A DNA stretch of 64,000 nt from the NCBI GenBank assembly GCA_905221605.1, contig CAJNDS010002546.1:202001-266000 (forward strand), read 5' to 3'. Of the stretch, positions 10,439 through 19,957 are shown one piece after another. Source of the DNA: Symbiodinium natans (taxonomy: Eukaryota; Sar; Dinophyceae; Suessiales; Symbiodiniaceae). A program made the translations under genes and the position numbers. Position 1 is the stretch's first letter, and each line of letters begins with the position of its first letter. The notes beneath the pieces are model-generated. The model did no database searches and was not told the DNA's origin. It worked only from the letters and a program-made list of their open reading frames with translations.

Positions 10439-11042
10439 GTGGTGGAAGGTGATCGGATGGGCTGGCCCATGAGCCGGTGTACGACACATTCGATTCACAG
10501 GACGTGGATTCGAGTCGGAGTAGGGGTGGGTTTTGCGGATTTAGGGTTAGGGTGTAGGGTTTAGGGTTTAGAATTTAGGGTTTAGGATTTAGGGTTTAGG
10601 GTCTCGGTTTAGGGTTGAGGGTTAAACCCTACAACCTAAACCCTGGACCAGAGCGACAGGGTGACAGGTCTCAGCCCTGTGGTTACAGGGCGAAGTGTGT
10701 CGGGATTTCGTTTCGGCATTTTGGAGTCGTAGACTCGGGGTACCCTTTTGCCTGCCCCCTTTTCTTGTGTTCAAGGTTCCCTTATCAGCCTTTGTGGGCA
10801 GGGAGTTCTGGTAGAGGTTTCAGGCCTGACTTGTTCATGTGTTGTGGGTGTATAGGGTTTAAATTTTGGGGTGCAAGGGCCGTAACGGAGGGCACATTCT
10901 GGAGGGCTCTAGGGTGTCGGGGTTTTTGGACTTACTTGCACTTTCGAGGCAGGTTTTGGCTAAGACTTTGCATCTTATGATTCGGGAGTCTTGCGTTTCC
11001 GATCCGCAGATGGCCCTTGCCGCAACAGGCTCGCAGCCCTGA
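10439..11042 (+). CDS. Five-exon gene 3' part, 101 codons, unknown protein
   Basis: Exons 10439-10519, 10689-10739, 10802-10849, 10878-10913 and 10953-11042 are all whole numbers of codons and join in phase to TGA 11040-11042. Readings: VVEGDRMGWPMSRCTTHSIH, GEVCRDFVSAFWSRRLG, GVLVEVSGLTCSCVVG, GRNGGHILEGSR, then VLAKTLHLMIRESCVSDPQM and a short tail. Donors GTAGGG, GTACCC, GTATAG, GTGTCG; acceptors TACAG, GGCAG, GCAAG, GGCAG. Introns 3 and 4 would be only 28 and 39 bases. The first intron holds the telomere-like units. No family recognised. Confidence 0.6.
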
Positions 11043-11096
11043 GACCACCGTAAACCCGAAACCCTAAACGTTAAACCCCATACTCCTGCAACGCAG

Positions 11097-11444
11097 ACTC
11101 CGAAGCTTAAAGCCGCAAGGCCCGAGAACCCCAAAGTGCTAAAGCCCCACGCTCACGAACTGGTCGCACCCCGAATCGACAGCGGCAATGTTGTGCCAAG
11201 TGCGGGCAGGGTCGTGGGATTCAGGTTTAGGGTTTAGGGTTTAGGGTTTAGGGTTTAGGGTTTAGGGTTTAGGGTTTAGGGTTTAGGGTTTAGGGTTTAG
11301 GGTTTAGGGATCCAAAGGGTGGAGAGGGGGCAGATGCCAGCGTACATGAGTGAAGTCCAGCTATTGTCGAAAGACGCGGGGGACGTGCTGCGCCACGGTT
11401 TGCCTAGGGGCCTAGGGGCCCACACCCTGAAAGGACCATGCTGA
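11097..11444 (+). CDS. Three-exon model, 68 codons
   Basis: Exon 11097-11210 (after CAACGCAG) is open for 38 codons (it contains LKPHAHELVAPRIDSGNVVP). Exon 11334-11397 (after GGGGGCAG) reads MPAYMSEVQLLSKDAGDVLR, and 11416-11444 ends with AHTLKGPC and TGA 11442-11444. All in phase. The first exon starts only 54 bases after the previous stop. The long TTTAGGG tract 11222-11309 fills intron 1. Confidence 0.5.
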
Positions 11445-11888
11445 AATGCTTAGGGGTTTAGGGTTTAGGGTTTAGGGGTTTAGGGTTTAGGGTTTAGGGT
11501 TTAGGGTTTAGGGTTTAGGGTTGTGGGCTTAAGGGCCCAGAACTCCTAAGCTCTACGCCCCGACCGCCCAAGGCCTTGCTGGGGGTTGGGTGTTCATCAA
11601 CGTTCAGGGTGTATGGGTTGACCCCAAACCCCAAGACCCAGAGCTCTAAACTGAACTGGCTGTTGCATAGTCGTTCAAGGAAACCCTTCCCCTAAACCCG
11701 AAACCCAAAACCCAAAGCCCTGAACCCTAAGCCTCATGAAGAAAGACTAGGCTAAACCCTAAACCCTAAACCCTAAACCCTGAACCCTGAACCCTAAACC
11801 CTACACCCTAAACCCTAAACCCTAAACCCCTAAACCCCTAAACCCTAAGCCCTAAGCCCCAAGCCCCAAGCCCCAAAAGCACGAGCAG
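11445..11888. other. Gene-less: tracts and degenerate units
   Basis: TTTAGGG tract (11455-11522), degenerate CCCTAAA-like units and a CCCTAAA/CCCTGAA tract (11753-11876). No exon supported. Confidence 0.6.
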
Positions 11889-11930
11889 GATTCTCTCCAT
11901 GAATCCGCCGTCTTTGCCACTGAGGCCTGC
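11889..11930 (+). CDS. Candidate exon with a GC donor
   Basis: After ACGAGCAG the frame reads DSLHESAVFATEAC; the next bases, GCAAACCCTGAACCC, would be a GC donor followed by repeat. A possible last exon GGG TGG AAG CCC TGA follows GATGCCCAG at 11983-11997. Confidence 0.3.
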
Positions 11931-12017
11931 GCAAACCCTGAACCCTGAACCCTGAACCGGCATGAGTCTTCTTGACTAAGGTCTTGGATGCCCAGGGGTG
12001 GAAGCCCTGATCTTTAG

Positions 12018-12324
12018 GGTAGTTACATGGTCCCTTAGTATGGGTTTAGGGTTTAGAGTTTAGGGTTTAGGGGGTTTAGGTTTTAGGGTTTAGGGTTTGG
12101 GTTTAGGGTTTAGGGCAATAGGGTTTTGGGTTTAGGGTTTAGGGTTTAGGGCAATAGGGTTTAGGGTTTAGGGTTTAGGGGCTAGGGTTCAGGGGTTAGG
12201 GTATAGGGTTCCTAAACCCTAAACCCCAAACCCCAAACCCCAAACACCAAACCCCCAAACCCTAAACCCTAAACCCTAAGCCCTAAACCCTACATGGGTT
12301 AAGAGTGCACGGTTCTGGGATCAG
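12018..12324. other. Gene-less: one F9 end and mixed tracts
   Basis: A lone F9 left end (TAGTTACATGGTCCCTTAGT) followed by TTTAGGG then CCCTAAA variants. No exon seen. Confidence 0.6.
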
Positions 12325-12751
12325 CGGATCCCGAGTCCGTTTCTAGAGGCCCCTGTCCTTCGTTGGTATGCTATCTTTTGCCTGGTTGGGTTTAGGGTTT
12401 AGGGTTTAGGGTTTAGGGTTTAGGGTTTAGGGTTTAGGGTTTAGGGTTTAGGGTTTAGGGTTTAGGGTTTAGGGTTTAGGGTTTAGGCTTAGGGTTTAGG
12501 GTTTAGGGTTTAGGGTGTAGGGTGTAGGGTGTAGGGTGTAGGGTGTAGGGTTTTGGGAAGGTCGTGTCTAGGAGCAGCTGCAAAGTGTGTAAAGGGCCAA
12601 CCTAGCGGGTAGGGTTCAGGGTTTGGGGCTTCGGGATTTCGGGTTTAGGGTTGAAAGTTCAGGGTTCGGGTTTAGGGTTTAGCCTGGGTAGTTGTCTTAG
12701 GGATGGTTGAAGGGCATACCTAGTGAAGGATGGCATGGCTACGCGCCCTAA
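12325..12751 (+). CDS. Three-exon model, 34 codons to the stop
   Basis: Exon 12325-12365 (RIPSPFLEAPVLR, donor GTATGC), a 13-base exon 12572-12584 and exon 12701-12751 (after TGTCTTAG: GWLKGIPSEGWHGYAP, TAA 12749-12751) join in phase. The 206-base first intron is a TTTAGGG array passing into GTGTAGG units. The middle exon is weak. Confidence 0.4.
12391..12552. repeat. TTTAGGG tract passing into GTGTAGG units
   Basis: About 17 TTTAGGG units followed by a block of GTGTAGG units, showing local homogenisation of a variant. Confidence 0.95.
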
Positions 12752-12896
12752 CTTGCAGGGCTGTCCCAAGTAGGTAAAGTCTAGCAATCCCGAACCCTGA
12801 GCCCTAACCTCCCCGCTAAGGCCGCTAAACCCCCTCAACCCACCTAAACCCTTCCAAACCTCCCTAAACCCCCCTGAACCCCCTCAACCCCTAAAC

Positions 12897-13020
12897 ACCG
12901 AATGGGGGTTTACGAGAAGGACCCCTAATATAGACCCCCAACAAGTAGGATCCCGTTTTCATATGGACCCACAGCAAGGCCCATCATATAACCCCTACAT
13001 AACCCCCAATCCCCTAACTT
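12897..13020. mobile_element. Dispersed element, family F5
   Basis: Segment with GGGGGTTTAC, CCTAATATAGACCCCCAA and GTAGGATCCC. The complement of the same series occurs at 37622-37760. Termini not defined. Confidence 0.5.
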
Positions 13021-13092
13021 CGGAAACCCGCCTTAAACCCTAAACCCTAAATCGCTCCTCCAACGACTGAGGCCCCTGAACCTTCCTCCAAG

Positions 13093-13135
13093 CATTGCTG
13101 GCTTCGTTCGGGTCTCGGGATGAAAAACGCTGAAG
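13093..13135 (+). CDS. Candidate exon
   Basis: After TCCTCCAAG the frame reads HCWLRSGLGMKNAE and is followed by GTTTCTGG. Isolated. Confidence 0.3.
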
Positions 13136-13280
13136 GTTTCTGGCTTAGGGTTCCGGGTTCCGGGTTCAGGGGTTTAGGGGCTTAGGGTTCCGCGCTCAGG
13201 GGTTTAGGGTTTAGGGTTTAGGGTTTAGGGTTTAGGGTTTATGGTGTAGGCTTCAGGGTTCAGGGCTTTAGGGCTTATAG

Positions 13281-13431
13281 GGTGTGCTACATGCTGGGAC
13301 GTGTGTTGTGGTGTTCGCCAAAGTTCGCGTTCCCTTCCAACCCACCCACCCAAGCTATTGCCTGGGTCGGGTCTAGGGCTTTCATACCTTTAGCTCTCGA
13401 CAAAAACTTGTGGACGTCCTTTTTGTCCTGA
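13281..13431 (+). CDS. Candidate 3' exon, frame uncertain
   Basis: After GGCTTATAG one frame is open for 49 codons to TGA 13429-13431 (VCYMLGRVLWCSPKFAFPSN and more). A second frame reads GVLHAGTCVVVFAKVRVPFQ up to a GT. The opposite strand is open as well, so strand and frame remain open questions. Confidence 0.25.
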
Positions 13432-13539
13432 TCTCGGAATGCTGGGGCCCTCCCATTTCGGTCTGTCTGAAGCATCATAAAAGCATGTCATTTGCTCGGA
13501 CCCTTTGCGATGGCTAACTCCACATCCGAAGTCCTAGAT

Positions 13540-13960
13540 CCTACCTCCTAAACCCTGAATCCGAAATCCTAAATCCTAAGTCCCAAGTCCTCAATCCTAC
13601 GCCTAAATCCTAACTCCTAAAGGCCCTGGAGAGGCCCCTCAGCCTTGAACCTTAAGATTCCTACATCCTAAAGGCTGCGACCGTCCGACCCAAGAACTCA
13701 GGGTCACAACTCTTTGCCGTGTCGGGCCGTGTCAGCATGCGCGGAGCCGGGCGCCGGCACCTTCTATGGGTGCAGTTAACGGAGCTCCGCTGCCCCCTGT
13801 CGCGAGACGGCTCCGGAGCTGGCAGGGGCTGTCGCCCCCTGCACGCGCGCTGCTGCTCACCGCAGCGCCCGCAGCTCGCTTTCGTTGAGGGCTTAGGAAG
13901 GGAGTCGCAATCGGACAAGACTTGCCAGCCAACCGTAAGGTGGCTGGTTGCAAGGCGTTA
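13540..13960. other. Degenerate CCTAAAT units, then a GC-rich island
   Basis: 13550-13632 holds CCTAAATCC-like decayed units. 13676-13960 is the most GC-rich island of the window and is open in several frames on both strands (80 codons on + from 13719, 73-85 on -). The compositions do not favour one, so I call no gene. Confidence 0.4.
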
Positions 13961-14002
13961 GGGATTTCTGCGCTTTAGGGATTCAAGGGTCTAGGGGCTC
14001 AG

Positions 14003-14227
14003 GGCTTGAGCAATTTCTTCAGAGATGCGGGATTGCGCACAAGCTTCAAGGTTCAGGTTGTAGGGTGGGCACTTCGCGTGTTTGTTCCTCGACGTTCCTG
14101 CTCAGTCCTTCAGCTCATTCTGGCGCATGGTATTGAACCTCGCGTCTCTGTTATACGAACTCTAACCCAGCTTTACCACCTTTACCCTAAACGCGAACAC
14201 CTTCCATCCTCAGACACCCAATTCTAA
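14003..14227 (+). CDS. 3'-terminal exon, 74 codons, helical-repeat-like
   Basis: After GGGGCTCAG the frame runs unbroken to TAA 14225-14227, reading GLSNFFRDAGLRTSFK near the start and LILAHGIEPRVSVIRTLTQL further on. The second part recalls a single pentatricopeptide-like helical unit, but one unit is not enough to name it. An intron from GTTCAG (14051) to CCTTCAG (14115) would also keep the frame, so the exon may be two. Confidence 0.5.
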   Translation, partial: GLSNFFRDAGLRTSFKVQVVGWALRVFVPRRSCSVLQLILAHGIEPRVSVIRTLTQLYHLYPKREHLPSSDTQF

Positions 14228-14719
14228 GAACTCTACTTATAAGTAGGGGGCCCTACTTGTAGTTTTCTTCTCACAAGCACTGCAAAGTCTCAGCCAGCAC
14301 ATCCTGTTAGATTTTAACTAGTTGTTCGACATAAAAGCGGTTCAGAGCTTGCATGCACAGTTATGTTTACTATTTTCTTCTTTCCTTCATGAAATGCGGT
14401 ATTTGGCGCTTAGGATGGAATTAGGATCTTACCTCACACAGGGCAGCACGTGTCTACGTGGGTTGCTCTATGCTGGACTAGTTTGGGCTTGTCTTTTGGT
14501 GCCGTGTGCCTCTTTAAGAGCGGAGCTGTGCAATTCCAAGTCATCTTGCATCGCTTGACCAATCCGCATTTGGCTCTCGAACAAAGGACAAGGGATTTTG
14601 ACATCCAAACCCTAAACCCTAGACCCGATATCCTAAACCCTAAACCCTAACACCTCAACCCTAAACCCTAAACCCTAACAACCCTCTCAGCTTTAGGGCT
14701 ACTCCGGCTCGGCTCTGTC
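14228..14719. other. Unique sequence with one possible exon
   Basis: 14228-14440 shows no signal. 14442-14610 is open after CTCACACAG (it contains WVALCWTSLGLSFGAVCLFK) and runs into a CCCTAAA tract; weak support for an exon. Confidence 0.3.
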
Positions 14720-14811
14720 ATGCTGGCAATGGACGATGTCATGTCCTGCCAGCTGGCTCTCACGCTCGTGCTTCTCACAGCACACTTCACCTCTTCTGCC
14801 GCGGACGCCAG
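14720..14811 (+). CDS. First exon with a signal-peptide-like N terminus
   Basis: ATG at 14720 (and in frame at 14729) opens MDDVMSCQLALTLVLLTAHF, then a small-residue site SSAADA and GTGGGACA as donor. A hydrophobic core followed by Ser/Ala fits a secretory signal peptide. The rest of the gene cannot be joined with certainty. Confidence 0.4.
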
Positions 14812-14950
14812 GTGGGACACGCCATGGATTTCAGGAAACCCTAAACCCTAAACCCTAACCCCTAAACCCTAAACCCTAAACCCTAAACCCTAAACCCTTA
14901 GGTCTTAGAGCCAGAGAAGTTGCATAATTAGGCAATGATGCAAATTGCAG

Positions 14951-15099
14951 TCCCGTTTTGCCTGGGCAAAGCCCGCAAAGACAAAACGAATCCGGAAAAT
15001 TCCGAACGTGAAACCAACACAGGGGTTGGAATAATTACTAGTAGTGTTCCCTTATGGTCCCTAGAAAATTCATCTTTAATGGCCCCCAAACCCTGTTGA
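14951..15099 (+). CDS. Candidate exon, 48 codons
   Basis: After AAATTGCAG one frame reads PFCLGKARKDKTNPENSERE and runs to TGA 15097-15099. Two other frames are open for about 20 codons. The frame is not in phase with the 14720-14811 exon. Confidence 0.3.
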
Positions 15100-15488
15100 T
15101 TTTCTTTGAAGCCTCTACTGCCGGTCATTGAACGGGTGAACATTCGTTAGGATCTCAATGACACGAAAGTCTGAAACCAGCAAGACCCCAAACACGGCAA
15201 AGGCCCTAAAGCCCAAACCCTAAACCCTAAACCCTAAACCCTAAACCCTCAACCCTACATAAAACCCTATACCCTAACATAGAGTACGGTCTGGGTGTTC
15301 TCGTGGGCTTTCGCTTTAGCACGGTGCTCAACCCACCACTCTTTATGCCCTGAACCCTAAACCTCAACTGTACTTATATAGACCCCAGACTTCAAACCCT
15401 ATAAACCCTAAACCCTAAACCCTAAACCCTAAACCCTAAACACTAAACCGAGGCTTCAATTTGTACCTAAAACCCTGAGCCACCGAAG

Positions 15489-15769
15489 GTCCATGCTGTG
15501 CTGGTTCTGGGCCAACTTCTTTCAAAGCACTGGGCCGAAGAGCAGCAACAAAGAGGATCCGCTCAACAGCCGCATTGAAGAGGTGAGGATGGAAGCGTGT
15601 AGAGCTCTGAACCCCAAACTGGCGTCACAAAGCCCTAAACCCTAAACTTCTGAACCCTAAACCCTAAACCCTAAACCCTGACAGGCCATGCAAGCCCTGG
15701 CAGAAGAGAACTTTGCCCTGGCCAGTCGCTTGCTTCAGCATGGGTTCCCGCTGAGCGTGACCCTGGGGC
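15489..15769 (+). CDS. Two-exon part of an unknown protein
   Basis: Exon 15489-15582 contains MLCWFWANFFQSTGPKSSNK and ends NSRIEE before GTGAGG. Exon 15685-15769, after CCTGACAG, continues in phase with AMQALAEENFALASRLLQHG and ends before GTGTTTAGGG. The joined residues form a natural amphipathic helix. The 102-base intron contains CCCTAAA units. Possibly the 5' part of the PAS-like gene, but the phase does not fit at 16130. Confidence 0.55.
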
Positions 15770-16139
15770 GTGTTTAGGGTTTAGGGGTTTAGGTTTCAGG
15801 GCTTCAGGCTTTCTAGAGTTGAGTTTTTCAGGGTTTTGGGAATTTAGGGTTCAGAAGTTTCCAAGCCCTGGGCTCTAAACCCCAAACCCTGAGTTCCAAA
15901 CCCCCATACCCCAAACCCCAAACCCCTACACCCCGAAGGCCCTAAAGCCGAACCCGCCCTTAGCCCCAAACCCCCAACAGGCCCTATCCCTAGACCCGAA
16001 TCCCTAATCCCTAAACCCTAAGCCCTAAGCCCTAAACCCTAAACCCTAAACCCTAAGCCCTGAACCCTAAGCCCTAAGCCCTAAGCCCTAAGCCCTAAGC
16101 CCTAAGCCCTAAACCCAACCGCCCCCAAGGATCCTGTTC

Positions 16140-17270
16140 ATGTTCATGGGAGCTCCTGGTGAAGCCTTTCTTTGCTTCGGACTGTACCTCTTTTATTTGC
16201 TGACGGCCAAGGGCTACATCAGGATGACAGCAGCTAGGGTAAAGAAGTTCTTGATCGTCAACTACCTCCTCTTTCTCCCCTTCTTTCCCACAAGGGCTCG
16301 CTTCGCTTCCGCCGGTCAGCTGGCGCTAAAGGATCAGCTTGGTATGTCATATCGCTGTGTGTTGGTCGTCATGTGCGCTGACAGCGCATTGCATACACAG
16401 GCGCAGTTCGCCTTGTCCCTGGCGGAGGTCGCGTTCTACATGTCCGCACAGGGTTTGGATGAGTTTGCAGTACCCTGCGTTGTCAGCCAGGCGTTCATGG
16501 CTGCCATGGCCAGCACGCTGAGCGTCGTGATGGAGTATTTTCTGAGACAGAGGTTGGCGGCGCAATTCCGTTCTGCGGATGCCGAATCCATCACATGCGG
16601 CTTCCGGCGAATGCTACGAGGAATTTGCGATGGTGATGTTCTACTGAATGGCAGCTTAGTCGTTCAAGATAGCACGTGTTTGAACCGGCTGTCAGCGCAT
16701 GATACGAAGGGCACATGCTTTCCGGACCTGCTCGAGTGCTCACAAGAGGTTCAGAGCTTCAGGGACTTCATGGGGAGGTCGGTGGAGGCGTCGACGGAGA
16801 CGCCGACATGCTTGCGGGTGTCCTTGCCGAGCGCTTCCGGCGCGAGGGTCGGTGTCGACGTGTTTCACGTGGCACTTCCGTATCTGCACGGGTCGGATGA
16901 GGTATACCATTTGCTGGCACTGAGAGAGGACGCCGATGTGAATGCGCAGTCTCTCCCAGATGCCACACCGCAAAGCCTGCCAGCACAACTGCTTGCGAAT
17001 GCAGCCGCCCCATCCGTGTCACAGACCAGCCGAGCTTCTTCCATGTTGGGTGAGGCTGCGGGGATGGCATTGCTTGGCAGCTTGCCTCAACTGTCTGAGA
17101 TCGTCCTTGCCATCGATCCTTCTTTGCCCGGGCAGAACATTAAGCAGCTGCACCTCAAGTACCACAGGTCTGGAGATCAGGACGGAATGCCCTGCATGAG
17201 AAGGCTCATCCGACCAACTGATTGGGAGTCCGTACCTCGGCTTTTTTCTGGCGGGCTTTCAGGACTTTAA
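16140..17270 (+). CDS. Membrane protein with a PAS-like domain (dinoflagellate family)
   Basis: A single uninterrupted frame of 376 codons. Residues 1-135 hold several hydrophobic segments (FLCFGLYLFYLLTA, KFLIVNYLLFLPFF, PCVVSQAFMAAMASTLSVVM). Residues about 155-265 contain FRRMLRGICDGDVLLNGSLV, CFPDLLEC and LRVSLPSASGARVGVDVFHV, the order I recall from a large family of predicted dinoflagellate proteins with a PAS-like sensory fold. Role not known; probably a membrane sensor or scaffold. The frame is open a few codons upstream to an acceptor (CCCAAG, 16129), so ATG 16140 may not be the true start. Near the 3' end GTACCTCGG...TTTCAG (17231-17261) could be a short intron leading to a further 60-codon frame (to about 17462). 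It has no telomere-like repeat inside, unlike its neighbours. Confidence 0.8.
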   Translation: MFMGAPGEAFLCFGLYLFYLLTAKGYIRMTAARVKKFLIVNYLLFLPFFPTRARFASAGQLALKDQLGMSYRCVLVVMCADSALHTQAQFALSLAEVAFYMSAQGLDEFAVPCVVSQAFMAAMASTLSVVMEYFLRQRLAAQFRSADAESITCGFRRMLRGICDGDVLLNGSLVVQDSTCLNRLSAHDTKGTCFPDLLECSQEVQSFRDFMGRSVEASTETPTCLRVSLPSASGARVGVDVFHVALPYLHGSDEVYHLLALREDADVNAQSLPDATPQSLPAQLLANAAAPSVSQTSRASSMLGEAAGMALLGSLPQLSEIVLAIDPSLPGQNIKQLHLKYHRSGDQDGMPCMRRLIRPTDWESVPRLFSGGLSGL

Positions 17271-17462
17271 CCTTTTGGGTCTTTGTAGAAACTGCAATAT
17301 AAGTTATATTCTAGGAGGGGTTCAGAAGTCAGCCAAGGTACGTGTGGCGGTTGCCAGGTGCGCAGGGGCTGCGAAGCACAAGCCCGAGAATCCGGAGGTG
17401 CTTCCTTCGATTTGGCTGCGCAGGCTCGATACCCCTTTTAGCTGCTCGTTGATAACATGTTC

Positions 17463-17767
17463 TGCCCTAAACCCTATAAACCCTATAAACCCTATAAACC
17501 CTATCAACCCTATAATCCCTATAAACCCTTTAAACCCTATAAACCCTATAAACCCTATAACCCCTAGAAACCCTATTGACCCTATAAACCCTATGAACCC
17601 TATAAACCCTATAAACCCTATAAACCCTATAAACCCTATCAACCCTATAAACCCTACAAACCCTATAAGCCCTATCAACCCTATAAACCCTATAAACCCA
17701 AAAACCCTATAAACCCTATAAACCCTATAAACCCTATAAACCCTATAAACCCTATAAACCCTAAGCC
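17463..17767. repeat. CCCTATAAA tandem array
   Basis: About 34 units of a 9-base variant with scattered substitutions (CCCTATCAA, CCCTACAAA). It produces artificial NPINPI-type frames on + and IGFIGF on -. Confidence 0.95.
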
Positions 17768-17971
17768 CTGGAGCGGGGGCGTTTTCTCTGCGATTTGTGG
17801 GTTTAGGGTTTAGGGTTTAGGGTTTAGGGTTTAGGGTTTAGGGTTTAGGGTTTAGATTTTAGGGTTTTGGGTGCCCGGGCGCCGCTTTGCACGGCTCCGG
17901 GCTCGCTCAAAATGCTGGACCCTGTGCCAGCATCTGCTGGATCCTAATCCTTAGTTTAGGGTTAGGGTTTA

Positions 17972-18610
17972 TAAACCCTAATGTTAAGGTCGCTTTAATA
18001 AACCCCCCCCCCCCCCCCCCCGGATTTGTTCCGGCGCTGGGTCCAAACAAACTTTGAAAGGGGTCGGGGTGGTAATAGTAAAGGGGGGGGGATGGGCTGG
18101 GTCTGGATTGCTGTCAGTAAGTAGCCAAAGAGGCTTGCTGATGGAAGAGAGTCCCAGACCGGCATCGCCCCGTTCGCCGGACTTTATTAATGTCACCCTT
18201 TATTATTACGATTTCGAGGCCTCGTGGGGGGTAGCCTTGGCGGATTTGTTCGGGAGCTGTTTTTTAGAAGGATTTTAAGAAGAAATCGATGCTTTTCGGT
18301 CAGCCACGAAGATCAGGATTTCTGAGCCTGGAGCCGGTTCAAGAGATCGGCAAAATGAAGCTGTGTGGTCTCGGCCTCGAGTGAAAAGAGGAGTACTCTC
18401 GGAAGCACATTTGGGAAATTCTCCCAGAAAAGTTTCCACTATTACCACCCGTTTTTTGATTACGACCCCCCTCAAAATGGGGTTTAGGGTTCGGGGCAGC
18501 CTAACATAATGGAAACTGTTCATGAAACAAACTTTTGGGCAAAAATCCCGGCCGGAAAAGTTGCCACTATTGACACCCGGTTTATAAAGGTGACCCTAAC
18601 ATTAAACCCT
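17972..18610. mobile_element. 640-base TIR transposon, non-autonomous
   Basis: The left end TAATGTTAAGGTCGCTTTAA TAAACC and the complement of the right end TAATGTTAGGGTCACCTTTA TAAACC agree at 22 of 26 positions. Inside, the motif CTATTACCACCC recurs near both ends (inverted at about 18062-18081, direct at about 18435-18450, diverged at about 18565-18580), as subterminal transposase-binding repeats do. A 16-base C run follows the left end. No transposase; the longest frames are about 80 codons with no recognisable product. Confidence 0.65.
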
Positions 18611-18749
18611 TTAGGGTTTAGGGTTTAGGGTTTAGGGTTTAGGGTTTAGGGTTTAGGGTTCAGGGTTCAGGGTTAAGGGTTAAGGCTTAAGGCTTAAGGG
18701 CAGACCCCTCGACCCCACTTCCGAAACCCTAGCCCCAAAACTCATGAGA

Positions 18750-18910
18750 CTTGGGATGTTCCCCTTATACTAACAGTCCTGAATAGGGTTTAGGGTTTAG
18801 GGTTTAGGGTTGAGGGTTTAGGGTTTAGGGTTTAGGGTTTAGGGTTTAGGTATAGTAGCCCGATCATCATCCCTATGGAGGACTCTTAGTAGAAGGGGGA
18901 ATCATCCCAA
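18750..18910. mobile_element. F1 element with a TTTAGGG tract inside
   Basis: The ends CTTGGGATGTTCCCCTTATA and the complement of AGAAGGGGGAATCATCCCAA flank about 70 bases of TTTAGGG. The element encloses the repeat, in contrast to the C run inside the copy at 2572-2672. Confidence 0.7.
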
Positions 18911-19050
18911 CCCAAACCCCTAAACCCCCGAAACCTCAAACCCCCAACGCCCGAAACCCTTAAGCCCTGAATGCTACACTCGACTCCCTAAACCCTAAAC
19001 CCTAAACCCTAAACCCCAAAACTCATTGAGACCACTAAGGATACATGCAG

Positions 19051-19146
19051 GCACAGCAGGCCAAGATCTGGCACACGGGCAGAGGCCGCAAAACCCTGGT
19101 GTGGCTGGCCCTCTCGCGTCTTTGGTCTGATTTTGGAGATGCGGGC
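19051..19146 (+). CDS. Exon with a GA donor
   Basis: After ACATGCAG the frame reads AQQAKIWHTGRGRKTLVWLA and then LSRLWSDFGDAG (32 codons), followed by GAAACCCAACC. Natural composition; isolated. Confidence 0.45.
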
Positions 19147-19239
19147 GAAACCCAACCTAAGCCCTAAACCCTAAACCCTAAACCCTAAACCCTAAACCCT
19201 ACATCCTGAACCACTCTATCATGTATAATACAAATGTGA

Positions 19240-19460
19240 ATGACTTTGCGGGCAAGGTCCTAAAATGAGCAGGCAGGGTCCTATAACAGTAGCGGGCAAG
19301 GTCGCAGTTAAGGTCATAAAATTAGTGGGCAAGCCCCGCACCCCCCCCCCCCCCCCCCCACCCGTTCCCTTAGGGTTTAGGGTACCGGGTTTAGGGTTCA
19401 GGGCCGCCCCCCCCCCCCCCCCCCCCCCCCCCCCGCCCCCCCCCCCCGACCCCGCCCCCC
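19240..19460. repeat. 22-base tandem repeat and long C runs
   Basis: GCGGGCAAGGTC-type units recur at about 19244-19330 with a period near 22. Three C-rich runs (about 19337-19359, 19406-19434, 19448-19460) follow with only TTTAGGG remnants between them. Confidence 0.75.
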
Positions 19461-19636
19461 CCAGGCTAAGGCTTAGATTGTGTTCTCCTAATGTTACGGG
19501 ATTCTTTGGGCGGGTGTTTTTTTCTCGATAATTGCTTGACTAGAAAAAGCTAGAACATGAGATGCTGAGCCCTAAACCCTGAACCCTATATCCTCAGCCC
19601 TGCAGCCTTGAACCCAAAAGCCTTTGCAACCCCAAG

Positions 19637-19841
19637 GCTTGTCGCAGAGCGAGAGGAATGCACCTTCATCAGCAGCCTCCGAGCTAGCGAGAATCGGCGA
19701 GCAGGTGAGCTCTGCAGCAGAGGACGAGCCGTCAGAAAGTCCTGATGATGACTCGAAGCCAACGGTTTAGGGCTTCGGGCAACACAGAACGCTCAACCTC
19801 ACCTCAACCAGCTAGTTTGCCAGCTGGACCTCTGCTCCTAA
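19637..19841 (+). CDS. Two-exon 3' end, Ser/Asp/Glu-rich
   Basis: Exon 19637-19764 (after CCCAAG) reads LSQSERNAPSSAASELARIG, then an acidic Ser-rich stretch AAEDEPSESPDDDSKPT, and is followed by GTTTAGGG. Exon 19812-19841 (after CAACCAG) adds LVCQLDLCS and TAA in phase. The acidic Ser-rich region is probably disordered. Confidence 0.45.
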
Positions 19842-19957
19842 AACCACCCTAAACCCTAAACCCTAAACCCTAACCCCGAACCCTAAACCCTAAACCCTAA
19901 ACCTCAAACCCTAACCCCAAACCCCAAATGCAACCTCATGGCCTGAGCCATGGCCAG

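Noticed and set aside
16140-17270. Joining exons 15489-15769 to the PAS-like gene
   Set aside because: The split codon does not fit (one base left at 15769, two needed at 16130), and no convincing intermediate exon was found.
17275-17712. 145-codon ORF rich in Asn/Pro/Ile and its minus-strand partner
   Set aside because: The 3' two thirds are CCCTATAAA repeat; only the first 60 codons might be coding and are noted under the PAS-like gene.
19265-19531. 88-codon ORF with a poly-Pro stretch
   Set aside because: Produced by C homopolymers and repeat remnants.
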